From Blastomussa wellsi (lineage: Eukaryota > Cnidaria > Anthozoa > Scleractinia > Plerogyridae): a stretch of DNA of 64,000 nt. The translations under genes were made by a program, and so were the position numbers. Position 1 is the stretch's first letter. Each line of letters opens with the position of its first letter. Positions 1-11,138 of the stretch are shown here, one piece after another. Location: contig OX393561.1 in assembly GCA_947652115.1 (NCBI GenBank), positions 37,431,448-37,495,447 of the forward strand. Reading direction: 5' to 3'. Below the pieces are notes generated by a model that was given only the letters and a program-made list of their open reading frames with translations, was not told the DNA's origin and searched no databases.

Positions 1-1972
1 AGTAGATTTTGAAGGGACTTCCGCTGGCCACATACCGATAGCTCGGTAGAACTGCTGACCAGTTTTAGGTCGGCCATGTTGTTTTATGCTTCGAACTCCA
101 TACCGAGGTCACAGTTTTCACTATACGAACCGACCCTTAGCCGGTAAATATTTTTTTCCTACTTTGGGGCAAGAAATCACGTCGCATACAGTTGAGCCGA
201 TCGGCGAAAATCATTTTGTTTGCTCAGTATGCACTTTATACTGCCAAAAATGATTTAACTACAGTGAACCATACTCGCCGAAAACTTCATCAATAAAGAA
301 AGAAGAATGAAAATTAAAAAGCACAAATGTGGCACCAAAACAGATTATAAAAACTGGATAAAAATAATTCTTATCCATGGAAATACTTTGAACTGAAAAT
401 CGTTTGCGGCTTGTGTCGACATTTTTCAACCCTCGTTATCTGAATTAGATGCACTTTAAGACACGTTTTCCTGCGTTAGTGCGCTGGACCGGTTCGGACG
501 GTCCGGGTTCGAGCCTCTAGCCGGGGCAATGCGTTGTGTTCTTGGGCAAGACACTTTACTCTCACAGTGCCTCTCTTCACCAAGGTGTATAAATGGGTAC
601 CTGCGAATTTACTGCTGGGGGGTAACCCTGCGATGGACTAGCATCCCATCCAGGGGGGAGTAGAAATACTCTCTGTCGTTTCATGTTACAGAAACCGGGA
701 TAAACTCCGGCCTGATGGGCCACTAGGGCCGAATTCAGACTTTACCTTACCTTACTTTGATTCTAACAGCATTTATTTCGATAGACAGTTAGCGAATTTC
801 GAAATTCAAACTCAGCGAACTTTCTCTACGTTTGTAGTAAGTCTTATGACCGCTTGTGTACGGCAAAATATACTGCGAGAATTAATTTCACTGTTGTTTA
901 TTAAGACACCTCCTCTTCTTGAATGGTAGCAAACGGAGTTCGGTTTGGACAAAAAGTAGCATGGAAACACGGCGTTTTAAATGCTAACTGGAGTCTGAAA
1001 ACCGGCGACTTGCAGTGAATCACGACTGGCATGAAAATCAGTGCGAACGAACAAACAACTACAAACAACGACCGACAAACGGCCGTGAACTATAACTTGC
1101 CGTTAGTTGGCCGAATGACAAAATTCCGCCCGCTCTCGGAACCAATCAGATTGAAGGATTTGTTGAATTCCGCCCGCTCACGAACTGAGGAAAAATAACA
1201 ATTAGATTATGAGCTCGAGATTTCTATGAGGTGATAGTTGACGAGGCCAACATCGTGTGTAGGTGAAAAAGTTCAAAATCTTCCTTCGAAACTCCGCTAA
1301 AGCGCGAAGACGACGCCATTTTGAAGACGTCCTTCAACCACTGCACTCTAATTAACAATTAGACTACGATCCCGAGTTTTCTATGAGCGAATAGTCAAAA
1401 TGTCGTAAATTTGTTATTAAAATTTACATCAATAATTGGCTGTGGTATGTCACGTGACCAAGCACGAAAATTCTTTAAACCAAAAAAATGAAATATTTCG
1501 TACAAATACTTTACTTTATGCAAGTTTATAAGCGAAAGCTTAAGTGTACTTTTAATTACACCACCCCCCTCCAAAGTTAAGGGAGACCCTTTCCTTAATT
1601 CACTTGAGTATTGGCGAATAGAAAACAATGGGTGAACCAATCAGATTCGCGGATTTCCAATATAACACAGCTGAGTTTCTACTAACGGCTGATAGTGTGC
1701 AGTAGCTCAGCCAATCAGATTGCGGCATTTGCATTAGTATACAAGTAGATTTTTACTAAAACGGAATAGATAGTGACTAACGCAGCCAATAAGAGAACAG
1801 AATACGCGATGAAACGCTAGTAAATTTATAATAATTGTTTCAGCTCTTGGAAGAAAAAAAAACATTTGCCAAACAACTGAGCGTGGTCACAGATAACGAG
1901 CCTAACCTCCTCAAAAAAGAAATAAATTATTAAACAAACCTACTTTACTGATGACTTTAATTTCTTGATTAG
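1..1972. other. Non-coding stretch before first visible calbindin exon
   Basis: I find no coding exon here. The gene starting at 1973 is entered at the equivalent of exon 6 of its downstream paralogue, and an equivalent of paralogue exon 5 is not visible in this stretch, so exons 1-5 should lie before the window. This is probably intron. It holds one SINE-like copy (470-756) and otherwise AT-rich sequence in which I see nothing definite. Confidence 0.5.
470..756 (+). mobile_element. SINE-like element, family A
   Basis: A pol III B-box-like GGGTTCGAGCC lies at 505-515. It is followed by a body shared with reverse-strand copies near 7962-8330, 25917-26013 and 41590-41780 (shared words around AAGACACTTTACTC, GGTAACCCTGCGATGG and CAGAAACCGGGATAA). 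The 3' end is a TTACC-type short tandem tail (741-755). The shared body supports a dispersed non-autonomous retroelement with a tRNA-derived head; the A box is not convincing. Confidence 0.6.
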
Positions 1973-4900
1973 GGGTTCTTAGTGGATTTGCTTGACAGAG
2001 AAGGACAGTCGTTGGACCCGCAAAGAATCGCTGATTATAGAAATGCTATGGTGAGTTCAGTTGTTGAAAATTTTCAAATTTTTCAGTCGTTTCTTCGTTT
2101 TTTGATGCAGATCAGTGTGTACTGAGTAACGTCTGACAGGGACAAAAAGCTACGAGTACGATTGCCTGCTCCGTAATAAAAACGTCATATCATCTGCAAA
2201 TATATATAACTTAGTTCCATTGCTACTTATGTCTAAACCTCGAATATTATTTTGCGAAATCGCGCAGAATATCGCCTGACACTTAGGCCGAGTTGGCTAA
2301 AATCAGGCAATATTCCGCAAGATTGAATAAACAGAATAATTGTTTTATTATTCAACAAATTGTCAACCAAGTGCCCTTAACAGCTAGAAAAGTTGAGACT
2401 TCGACCGAATTATCGCAGAATATCTGTCAGCTGCTGTTGACGGATATTGAGAGCATAATGACCATATGTGGAAGTGTTACAATTTGTTGAATAATTAAAC
2501 AAGATAGCACTTCGAGGGCTAAGATGAAAAGTACAGGGGAAATGCCAAGGGATCCTTTCATTGCCGTACCCGACGACTTCCCTGGAAAGGTCAGTTGTAA
2601 AGCAAAACACAGGTACCTATACCTACCTCGGTATTATTTCATTCTGATTGTGGCGTATTAAGTTCAGGGAGAATCGGCTCCAATCTTTTTGCTATTTAAT
2701 ACTTTTGATGCAACATTAATTAACGATTTTGGCCTCCATTTTTTGGTGAATCTTCTATATTTATTTTTCTTTCCTAGCAAAAGTTATTAAAGCCTGTTTT
2801 GGGGAGTTACCTCCCGGGTAAATGAGCACACTGTGTAATCCTAAGCAATTTACCAGTGACTTTCCTAAAACGGTCCAAAACAGGAGGTCAAACTCAATCG
2901 TCAAGTCGTCATTCCCTGGAGTTTTGTTTTTGTGCAAAGTTTTTAAAGTCTAGCAGTACTCATTTTACAGTGAACGGCTTATCTAATGTATTCCTTTGCT
3001 CATCGGTTAGCAGCTTTTTGGCATTTATATTTTCAAGGAAAAGATCTGTTGAATGTTGATTTGTTTGGCGGGAACTTTCATTATAAAGATCTTCATAGTA
3101 TAGAGCGTTTTCACTCACGTGACCGAAAAAATAAATCGCAAACCATTCACTGGACAGAGTCAAGAAACTACGATGTTATAGAATATAAATAAAGAAAGCA
3201 CTTCTCCAAGTTTCAGGCGTGTGCGTCATTCCAAACGTCATTCCAAATTTACAGAGCTCAGTATGGAGCCGCCATGATATTGGCGTACCTCAGGGGAACA
3301 CCAACTTGGCGGCCGGAAATAGTGTAAACATCTGGAGTTTACTTTGGTTATCTAGGTGACTGGTTACCTGTTTTGAACAAACAAATGTTCATATAAACAC
3401 TTTTCCTAATACTTAAACTTCTAAAATGGCTAAATCTCGCGAGATAAGTATGTGTTTTTCAACATACATGATCGTAACTGTATATCACGCCGCACCGCCA
3501 TAACTCTGAAATTCATATTGCGCTGGTTTCCAAACGAAGGACGCTGTTGAGCTGAAAAGTTGTACAGAAATATAAATTTAGCACCTCTTATGCCTGATGA
3601 GTACAAAACGTTTGGTAGCGCTTTGGTTTTGGATTTTAGAATTTTATGACGTCACGTGAAAACGCTCTGTAAGCTTTAATCTCGTTCATTATTATTTTAG
3701 GATATGAAGTCCAGCTATCATCCTCTGTATGTAATTTCCGAACGCACTTCTTCTTTCTGGAATTTTCTAAATTTAAAATATGTTTGTTACTTTTCTCGCC
3801 ATACTCGCACCAATTTGTCCTTTTGTGATATAACCGTAGTGTCGCTCACACTAAGTTTCCAGAATTACTAACTCCTCTAGATTTTCGTCGAATAGATGAA
3901 AGTCGGCAGGATGTTAGCTTCTTTTCCAAATTTCAAATTTTGAATGGTCACGTGGTTGACATATCAAAATTTTGGCAAAGGGTAAATGAATAGCTAGCTA
4001 CTGAAAGTAGCTTCAAGCATAGTTCCAATCCCCGTTTCCGAAATTATGGGAAACACCAGACGGCTGTGGAGCAAAATTGACTTTCTTAAACATTTAGTGA
4101 TGGAAATTTTCTCTATTGCAGCTGGACTTGTTTGATAAAAACAAAGACGGGAAGTTATCCCTCTCAGAAATGATGAAGTAAGTCCGTGAAAAAGATTTTG
4201 TAGATAAACTGTCCCAGGCATTCGGTTAGTGGGGATATGCATGGTGCAAAGGGAAAGGGTGAGCGAAAAAGTAGGAAGGGAAAATTATTTCCTTTCCCCA
4301 TCCATCCCTCTCCCTATATTTTTCGCTCCCCGTTTTCTTTTGTGCCGTAACCCACTAGTTAACCGAATTCCTTGAACAGGCTAGTGAGAACCATGCAGCA
4401 TTTGGGCTAATCAAAACGACCAACTAGCGACATGGTTCGCGGAGCGGGCTCCCTACGTACGACGAAGACGTCTTCAACCAAATCGCGTAACATATCGGCC
4501 ATAGACCAGATATCGGTCAGTATATCGCATGGAGGTCAAAACAGCAAAGGGTAGGGATATCACGAGTTGGGTTATAGGTCAGGTTAGAGGTAAGGGGTTG
4601 ATATCTAGTATAGCCGTGTGAAAATCGGGACCTAGATTGCCTGCACTGCAGGACTTATTATTGGAAAGGTCGTCAAAAAATCGCTGACATGAAGTAAATG
4701 CTTGCATGAACGAACAGTGGAGAGCAGGGATGTACAGCGCCGTGATGACAACACTCGGTCGCGCAGGTTCGATTCCTAGACCTGACCCTATATAATGTGG
4801 GATGAATTCTTGGTTCTGGTCCTCGCTCCGAGGATTATTCTCCGAATTATCCGGTTTTCTTCCCTCAACAAAAACCAACATCTCCAAATTCAAATTCGAC

Positions 4901-6749
4901 AGGGGATCCGTAAGGTACAGATTTGTTAGTCGAAAAGCCGAGATTATTTTAATCCTCTTGTTGTCTACTCCACAATAATTTCTCTTGATAGATATCAAAA
5001 TATACGATTAAATGAAAAAATCTAACTTCATTTCAATATGTGTGGCGTGTTATTTTGCTTGAAATGTGTAGCAAAATGCTCTTCAGATTATAATGCAAGG
5101 ATTCATCACGAAAACTGATATATTACACTGTCTGTTTCTTCAGCTGACTAATTATTTTTTTTTAATTGCAGGATACTTCCTGTAGAGGAAAACTTTTTAA
5201 AACAATTTAAGGTAACATTCAGTACGTAAGACGTCATAGACTCGATTCAAATGGCCGTCAATATAGGAACATAATTTATCAATAGGAATGTTTATAAATT
5301 GCCAAGCAAACAAAAAGGCCAAGATTTATGTTGGTCTACTGATGTTGGAAGGTCCACCAGCATGCACAATCTACACTATACAAGAGTTACGTACTCTATT
5401 AGTATTTCTATTAGTAACTTGTTCTGGCAGAAACAATTTAAAACAACCATTGTATTTCGGCCAGGTTTTGAGCACGGTCAACCCCCAAAACAGCGAGCAA
5501 AAACATATAATAAAGAACTTTCCAGCCTTCATAACCATTATATTTCCCAGTTTTAACTATATATGATTGCAGTATTTGTGAATGTTCAGCTCTACCCTCC
5601 CCACCCACGTGTTTGTCTAAAGCTTAGTTCTCACTAGCGACATAATGATCATACGCATAATTATAATCTAAACATAAACATAAGCTTCTTCTGTTCTAGT
5701 GGGAACAGCCATGCTGAAAGCGGTACTCCAATGTGTGACTCGGTTGAAATGAACCGACCCAAAAGAACTGGACCTAGACGTTAATTGACCTAAACACAAT
5801 AACCCGGTTGCGTCATTATGTTTATGGTTATGCCGTTATGATTTTTGCGTTCCCACTACAAGTAAAAGCAACGTAGTGTCATAGTCTTACAAGTAAAAGT
5901 TTGAGACCTACTCTCGATGTACAATCAGACTCAATTCGTGCCAAGGTTTTTAATTAGCCTTTTAATAGTTTGTCCGTTTACACCTTAACTTTTTCTACTT
6001 CTTACACGCCTACATATATATTCATTGTTTTAGTTTTACCATTCACTTGATAATGACCGAAGCACGGTCGAAACGTCGTCTTTTACTGTTGATTTTTATC
6101 GCCAATAGTCATAGTCACAGACATAATCATAAGAAAATGATCGATCATATTCTTATCATTATGATTATGTCGATCATAAGGGCGCATATGGTTTCTGGAC
6201 GTTCCAATTGACAGGGTTCGTACCCCATTTCACAGACAAATTTTCAGGACTTTTCCAGGCCTTTTCCAGGGCTCATAACGAATTTTCCAGGACTCCAAAA
6301 TTCACATTTAACCCTTTTCCCTTCCAAGATCCCAATATAAATTCTCAGAACTGTAAGCATCGCATTTCTTATAAAGTTAGTGCAGAAAAATTCATTTCTT
6401 GATTTTAACAGATTTCCAGGACTTTCCAGGGCATGTAATCTTTTTCCAGGACTTTCCAGTCCTGGAAAATGCCATAATAAAATTCCAGGACTTTCCAGGT
6501 TTTTCAGGACCCGTACGAACCCTGATTGAGACTTAAGCGACATAACAGCGTTATGTTCGATATGTTCGTGCTTATGATTATGATTATGATCCTTATGTCG
6601 CTAGTGGGAACTAAGCTTAACGGAGCATGCGTGCTATGGATGATGATCAAAGTGTGCACGATGTAGTTACCGGTTGTGGTTAAATCCGTGAATACACTAC
6701 AATGGTAGGAGCTGATAGAGGATCAGATGCCATGTTTAAGCTTTCGTTT

Positions 6750-6781
<32 letters not shown>

Positions 6782-8931
6782 TAGGAAGGCGGAAACGAAG
6801 AACAGTTCAACAAGATATGGTCTAAGTATGATCAGGTAAGGTTTTCATCAATGTTTCAGAAGACTGTTTGGCTGCTTGAAAAATATCAAATTACAAGTCG
6901 AAGGCGACGAATTAAACTCCCGCATTCAGTGGTGATGAATTTAAACCAGGGATTCCATATTTTAAAAATCCTGGGCCCTGAACCACTCAACCACGCACCT
7001 TTAGCTATCTGTAAACTCAGAAAAGGATCGACGACTTGGACACAATGTGGGAAGTTTTCACTTAGAAGAATGAGCTGCACAATATTCTTTCAGTCTAGCT
7101 ATGCGGCTTATATTTAGATCAAACAGTAACTGTAAATTGATTTCTTAGAAGTACCAGTTCTCATCATACAGAGCCGTCAGTCGTTGTGCTACTCTTGTAT
7201 AACTTCCAGTTTCTGTAATCATTTAACTTTTTATGGGGCTGGGTGATTAACCAAACGCCCACACCCCAACCTGTAAGGCCAGATAGTCCCTTTAGTCCGT
7301 CCCCTCCCCATGGGACCTGTTCGGTTTGGATTGCCCTACCAGGAGCTATAGCTCCCGCCGACATACAGCTCTCACGTTCAAAAAGGCACGCACGCCTCAC
7401 TACCAAAGTAAAGGCCGGATTACTGTGAGAGGATTCCGTGCTAGTAGCAGTACAAAATTTGTAAGGCAGAAATGAATGTCCTCGAAATATCCAAAGACCT
7501 ACCTGGACCTCTATATTTTTTTTCGTAGGATGGTAATGGATTTATAGTTGACAATGAACTCGACGCCCTCGTCTTTGATCTCTTGAGTAAGAGCAAAGTG
7601 GTAAGTAAGATCCTAGGACTGAATAAATTCAGCCACTTCTCGAGATTCTTTTCATGCTGAGAAATGGAACCTAGACTTTTACTGGATCAGTGAGAAATCC
7701 TTTCTCTGATGCTAGACAATTGAGACGATCATAGAGGGAGACCGTGGGCGGAGGCAGAAATGGAGGGCAGGGGAGGGAGGTTATAACCACTTGGAATGAC
7801 AGACTTATGAAGTTTATTTTCAATGTTCGCTGTCAAGCTTCTTGGTTGAATTTCTTCCATTTGCACGCCAGTGAACCGCCGTCTCCCTGCACAGTAAAGG
7901 ATAGAGGGAAAGTGGAGCCTAGTGGAAAGTAGTAATCCATCAGACGCGGCTGCCTCGACTTAAATGACTAGGAGTGTTTTTACTCCACCCTGGATGGGAT
8001 GGCAGTTCACCGCAGGGTTACCCCCCAAGCATGAATGAGCTACGTCACCACACATTTCGAGCCAAATTACCTTTAAAATGTGCTAAACCTATGAATTTCT
8101 TAGGGAAAAAACTCTTAAGAAGCTACACTAAGCCAGGCAAGAACAAGGATGAAGAAAATTGAGACCGATTAGAAATGACGAATTTTTTTTTTCTCAAAAT
8201 GCGCAACCATGACGCAGCTCTTTTTCATTAGTAAAAGAGGCAAAATGCCTCGCCCAAGAACACAACGTAGTGCCCCGGTCAGGGCTCGATCACGAACTGT
8301 TCGATTGCACTAATTAACCATTCACCACGCCCCCCTTGAACAGTATGGGAAACAACCGCCGCCCGGTTAGCTCAGTTGGTAGAGCGCCGGACTGTTGGAA
8401 GGTCTCGGGTTCGAGCCCTAGACATGGCCAACGCTCAGGGTCTTAAAATAATTGACCAAATGGTTAGACATTCTAGTCTTCTCGGATAAGGACGAAAAAC
8501 GGTAGGTCCCGTCCTGCATCTTCAGTGTTACGGCAAGCAGGGGACGTTAAAGAACCCACGCACTTCTCGCAAAGAGTAGGGAACGAGGTTCCCGGTGTTG
8601 TGGTCTAGCCTCTTTTCACAGGCTGGTGCTTAACATAGGGATAACCTCAGTCACTGCACATTTCCCTCTTGGACGGATTTGTCCAAGAAGAATTGAGTAC
8701 GAGTATGTGTAAGACTCTCTTAACGTATAGCCACCCCACAATGTGACATAAAAAGCAACACCCTAATCTTATCTAATGACGGAATCTTTCTGATTCCAAT
8801 ATTTTCAGGGAGACGTAGATATCGCCGGCGAGGAAGTGAGAAGGTTCAAGGCCGTGATTATGGAAACCTGTGACACTAATAAAGATGGGAAGATAGGAAA
8901 GGACGAGCTAAAACTACTGCTAATTTCCTAG
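1973..8931 (+). CDS. Calbindin/calretinin-like EF-hand protein, 5'-partial (gene 1)
   Basis: Calcium-binding buffer/sensor of the six-EF-hand calbindin-calretinin-secretagogin family; cytosolic in known members. Six exons are visible: 1973-2050, 4122-4177, 5172-5211, 6785-6835, 7529-7600 and 8809-8931 (stop TAG 8929-8931). All introns are GT-AG and phases join without conflict, giving 139 residues. The order is linker GFLVDLL..., an EF loop DKNKDGKLSLSE, the family motif LPVEENFLKQF, a second loop DQDGNGFIVDNE and a third loop DTNKDGKIGKDE. All three loops have the canonical acidic positions, central Gly and terminal Glu. The protein ends at once after the last EF-hand, with no tail. Exon sizes 78, 56, 40 and 72 equal those of the paralogue at 11139-22094, so the two are a tandem duplication. 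Exons 1-5, with EF1-EF3, must lie upstream. Orthology to one vertebrate member cannot be assigned. Confidence 0.9.
3102..3668. repeat. MITE-like foldback, CACGTGACGTCA family
   Basis: It begins AGAGCGTTTTCACTCACGTG and ends with the inverse, GACGTCACGTGAAAACGCTCT-like sequence. It is 567 bases long, has no coding capacity and lies in an intron of gene 1. Related ends occur at 13528-15047, 54711-55078 and 59959-60546. Confidence 0.6.
4700..4930 (+). mobile_element. SINE-like fragment
   Basis: A B-box-like GGTTCGATTCC lies at about 4768-4778, followed by a body with TCCTCGCTCCGAGG and a pyrimidine-rich stretch. It resembles a tRNA-derived SINE whose A box has decayed. It is intronic. The family assignment is inference. 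Confidence 0.4.
6049..6075 (+). other. Decayed hammerhead-like / Penelope-end motif
   Basis: TTGATAATGACCG, loop AAGCA, CGGTC, then GAAACGTC. The stem GACCG/CGGTC followed by GAAA matches the stem II plus box 2 layout of hammerhead ribozymes reported in Penelope-like elements. Box 1 departs from CUGANGA, so activity is unlikely. Confidence 0.3.
6211..6527. repeat. MITE-like element, CAGGGTTCGTAC ends
   Basis: The terminal inverted repeat CAGGGTTCGTACCCC at the left is matched by CCCGTACGAACCCTG at the right. The interior holds many TTTTCCAGGACT-type repeats. It is nested inside the element at 5631-6618. A diverged relative spans 34897-35310. Confidence 0.6.
6742..6782 (+). repeat. (CTTT)n microsatellite in a splice polypyrimidine tract
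   Basis: About nine units of CTTT run directly into the AG acceptor of the gene 1 exon at 6785. The repeat therefore supplies the polypyrimidine tract, and its length could affect splicing. Confidence 0.85.
7962..8330 (-). mobile_element. Broken reverse-strand SINE, family A
   Basis: ACTCCACCCTGGATGGGAT...GGGTTACCCCCC (7992-8028) and CGCCCAAGAACACAACG (8251-8267) are the inverse of the 470-756 body, in the same order but separated by about 200 bases. This looks like one old copy split by an insertion or decay. Confidence 0.5.
8356..8720 (+). mobile_element. tRNA-derived SINE
   Basis: A-box-like TTAGCTCAGTTGGTAGAGC (about 8367-8385) and B-box-like GGGTTCGAGCCC (8407-8418) sit at normal tRNA spacing. 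The acceptor ends do not pair, and an unrelated tail of about 300 bases follows. This is a SINE head, not a tRNA gene. It lies in the last intron of gene 1. Confidence 0.65.
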
Positions 8932-9008
8932 ACCTTGCTTTACTGTTACAAGTAAAGAAACGAAAGCTGTTTAGTGTTTTGCTTTCCACTATTACTAATC
9001 AATAATTC

Positions 9009-9014
9009 AATAAA
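9009..9014 (+). terminator. Poly(A) signal AATAAA, gene 1
   Basis: AATAAA lies 78 bases after the gene 1 stop codon, the usual position for a short 3' UTR. Confidence 0.7.
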
Positions 9015-9354
9015 TTGTCTTGTGACTTAGGAAGAATCTGTGTCCATTTATTAAATAATTATCTCCTTTTCGTCCTTCCGCCTATCGATTAGGTCATGGG
9101 CGAACTTATGGGGAGGGCCGAAGACCAACCTTTATTTTTCTATTTACAAAGCCCACAAACGATCGCGATCACATTCAATGCTCCCAGAAAGAAGAACACA
9201 AAATGTCTCCATTCAAATTGAAACTGACGCAAGTTTGGTAAATGGTTAAGAAATTCGTCTTTAAACATATCCATGACTTAAAATCATTTTAAAACACTTT
9301 TGGGGGATCAATCAATATAAACCATCTTTATACATCATTTATAGCACTTTCATC

Positions 9355-9424
9355 GGGCATTGTGGCGTACTTTGCGGGCTAAATGGAGCGGGTATTGTGG
9401 CGTATTTTGCGGGCTAAAATGGAG
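9355..9424 (+). repeat. 35-base tandem duplication
   Basis: Two adjacent copies of a unit beginning GGGCATTGTGGCGTACTTTG differ at about four positions. Confidence 0.8.
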
Positions 9425-9625
9425 AATTCAGCGGGCTAAAATATATTTGAACCCGCCCCGTGATCCAATCAAACATTCTCACTCGCCAACACAGTTCTTT
9501 GATCGCTAACTGACTAAAACTTTCAAATTCGTTTCGGTCTAAAGATCAGCTTTTCATTTTACTTTAGCGATAGTGGTGTCCATAGTTTGATGTTCATTTA
9601 ATGTTCTCCCTGCAAAAATTGAAAA

Positions 9626-10030
9626 AATACACTCTTTCTTTTTTATAAGAATATATTTTATAAGAATATCGAGGCTGAAATTTGTGAGATTTTAAGAATA
9701 TTTTAAGAATAAACCTGAGATTTTGGAAAGAATATAATTTTGTGTTGAAAATGTGCAAATACAATACAATTTTCTTTCTCTAAATGGAAAAACTAGCCAA
9801 TGAAACGATTAAAACCTACACAATACCCATTGGTCAATGCTAGGGACTGGTCAATGAATGGTACTGTAATACATATGTAAGGTATGCAGCACAAAAGACA
9901 TGAACTAAAATGTAAATTCTTAATCTGAGAATATTCATAAGAATATTTTTAGCCTAAAATCGGCAGAAAAATAGGAATGTTCAGCCTGGGCCGGAAAAAC
10001 AATATTCTTGTATAAAAAAGAATGTATAAA
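9626..10030. repeat. AT-rich MITE-like foldback
   Basis: The left end TACACTCTTTCTTTTTTATA is inverted at the right end as TATAAAAAAGAATGTATA. The interior contains repeated ATAAGAATAT words on both sides. Confidence 0.55.
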
Positions 10031-11138
10031 CACAGGTAGGCCAAGCTCTAAAAGGGCCGTAAATTCGCTCCAAATGCTCTGATCGCCCCGAAATTCCACA
10101 CAGACCGCGGGCGATAGCTCCGCTTTCTATTCGTCTTTTTCATTCGAGGCGCTGAGAGGGAATTAAACGCCGTCAATCTTTGCAAAAACCTTTGCTTCGA
10201 GAGCCATTATTTGATGTAGAGGGCAACGACCAAAATGTCCCACGACAGAATCTGGGAAGGGTGCACTTGACAGTACTCTGGTTTGCAGTGTCTCAACACG
10301 TCGCCATATTTTTTTCCTGGCACACAGATACTAGTGCTCTGTCACCAAGTGTAAACTCAACCTTACTGAAATTAATGGAAGTTCTGATCGATAGACCGTG
10401 AACAATGAAGACAATTTCTAAGTTTGGCAGCTATTTTAATTTCATGCATATTAAATTCATTTAGACCGTTTTATTGCGGTTTTAGAAGAAAATCATTGAT
10501 CATTCACGGATTTATTGCGCCCTCTCGACCTCTCCGTCCTGATCTGAAGCGACAACTACCCCCTTTGGACAAGCACGTGTTCAAAGGGATTAATTGCGCA
10601 ACACACTCCCTTTAGTATCAGGTGATAGAAGTTTCATCTTTCAGTTAGAGTCAGTTTTCACTTCGAGCGTATAAGACAATAGTTTCTATCACACAGTTTT
10701 GTTTTCGTTTTTTCCCACCCACCCACCCTGGGTGTATTGTTCTTAATGTAGAGGGTGGCAGAGAGGTTTATTAGGCATATCGTTGGCTTGTTTTACTGTT
10801 CGTATCCTAAATAAACTTCTCTCCGTGCCAAAAAGCGAATTGTGTTTTTATTTTTGTCAGGGGGCGTTGTTGGGGAATTATAATCCATCTCCAACTGGTA
10901 TAATGATATACACAAATCATACGTTCATTGTCCTTTCGCCATAAAACCACAAAAAGCGGTCGATATTAAGCTTTTAACTCATCGAGTTCATCCAATAACA
11001 GCAGCGAAAACAAATTATGTGTTCAAATTTGGCGACCTTTGTCGTGGTCAGCTGGTCGAGTGGTGTTTGTTTACATTTAGCATCAATACCTTGCATTGTC
11101 TGCAGCCCGCGCTTCGCCGAAGGATTAACTCACGCAAG

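Larger units (their letters stand above)
5631..6618. repeat. DNA-transposon-like element with ~33-bp inverted ends
   Basis: The left end AGCTTAGTTCTCACTAGCGA (5631 on) is the inverse of the right end TCGCTAGTGGGAACTAAGCT (to about 6617). The interior repeats ATTATGATTATG-type words on both strands. It carries a nested MITE (6211-6527) and a hammerhead-like motif (6049-6075). There is no transposase-like frame. Confidence 0.6.
8932..11138. other. Spacer between the two calbindin-like genes
   Basis: About 2.2 kb containing the gene 1 poly(A) signal, a 35-base tandem duplication (9355-9424), a MITE-like element (9626-10030) and presumably the promoter of gene 2. A second AATAAA-type signal occurs near 10810. 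I see no recognisable coding exon. Confidence 0.6.

Noticed and set aside
4579..4998. 139-codon minus-strand open frame
   Set aside because: It overlaps a SINE-like fragment in an intron of gene 1 and has no recognisable domain or coding character.
8367..8418. Functional tRNA gene
   Set aside because: A and B boxes are present but the acceptor ends do not pair and a SINE body follows.
10180..10620. Small genes between the calbindin paralogues
   Set aside because: Two open frames of 63-73 codons with no motif, and only a distant AATAAA near 10810; not enough to call.
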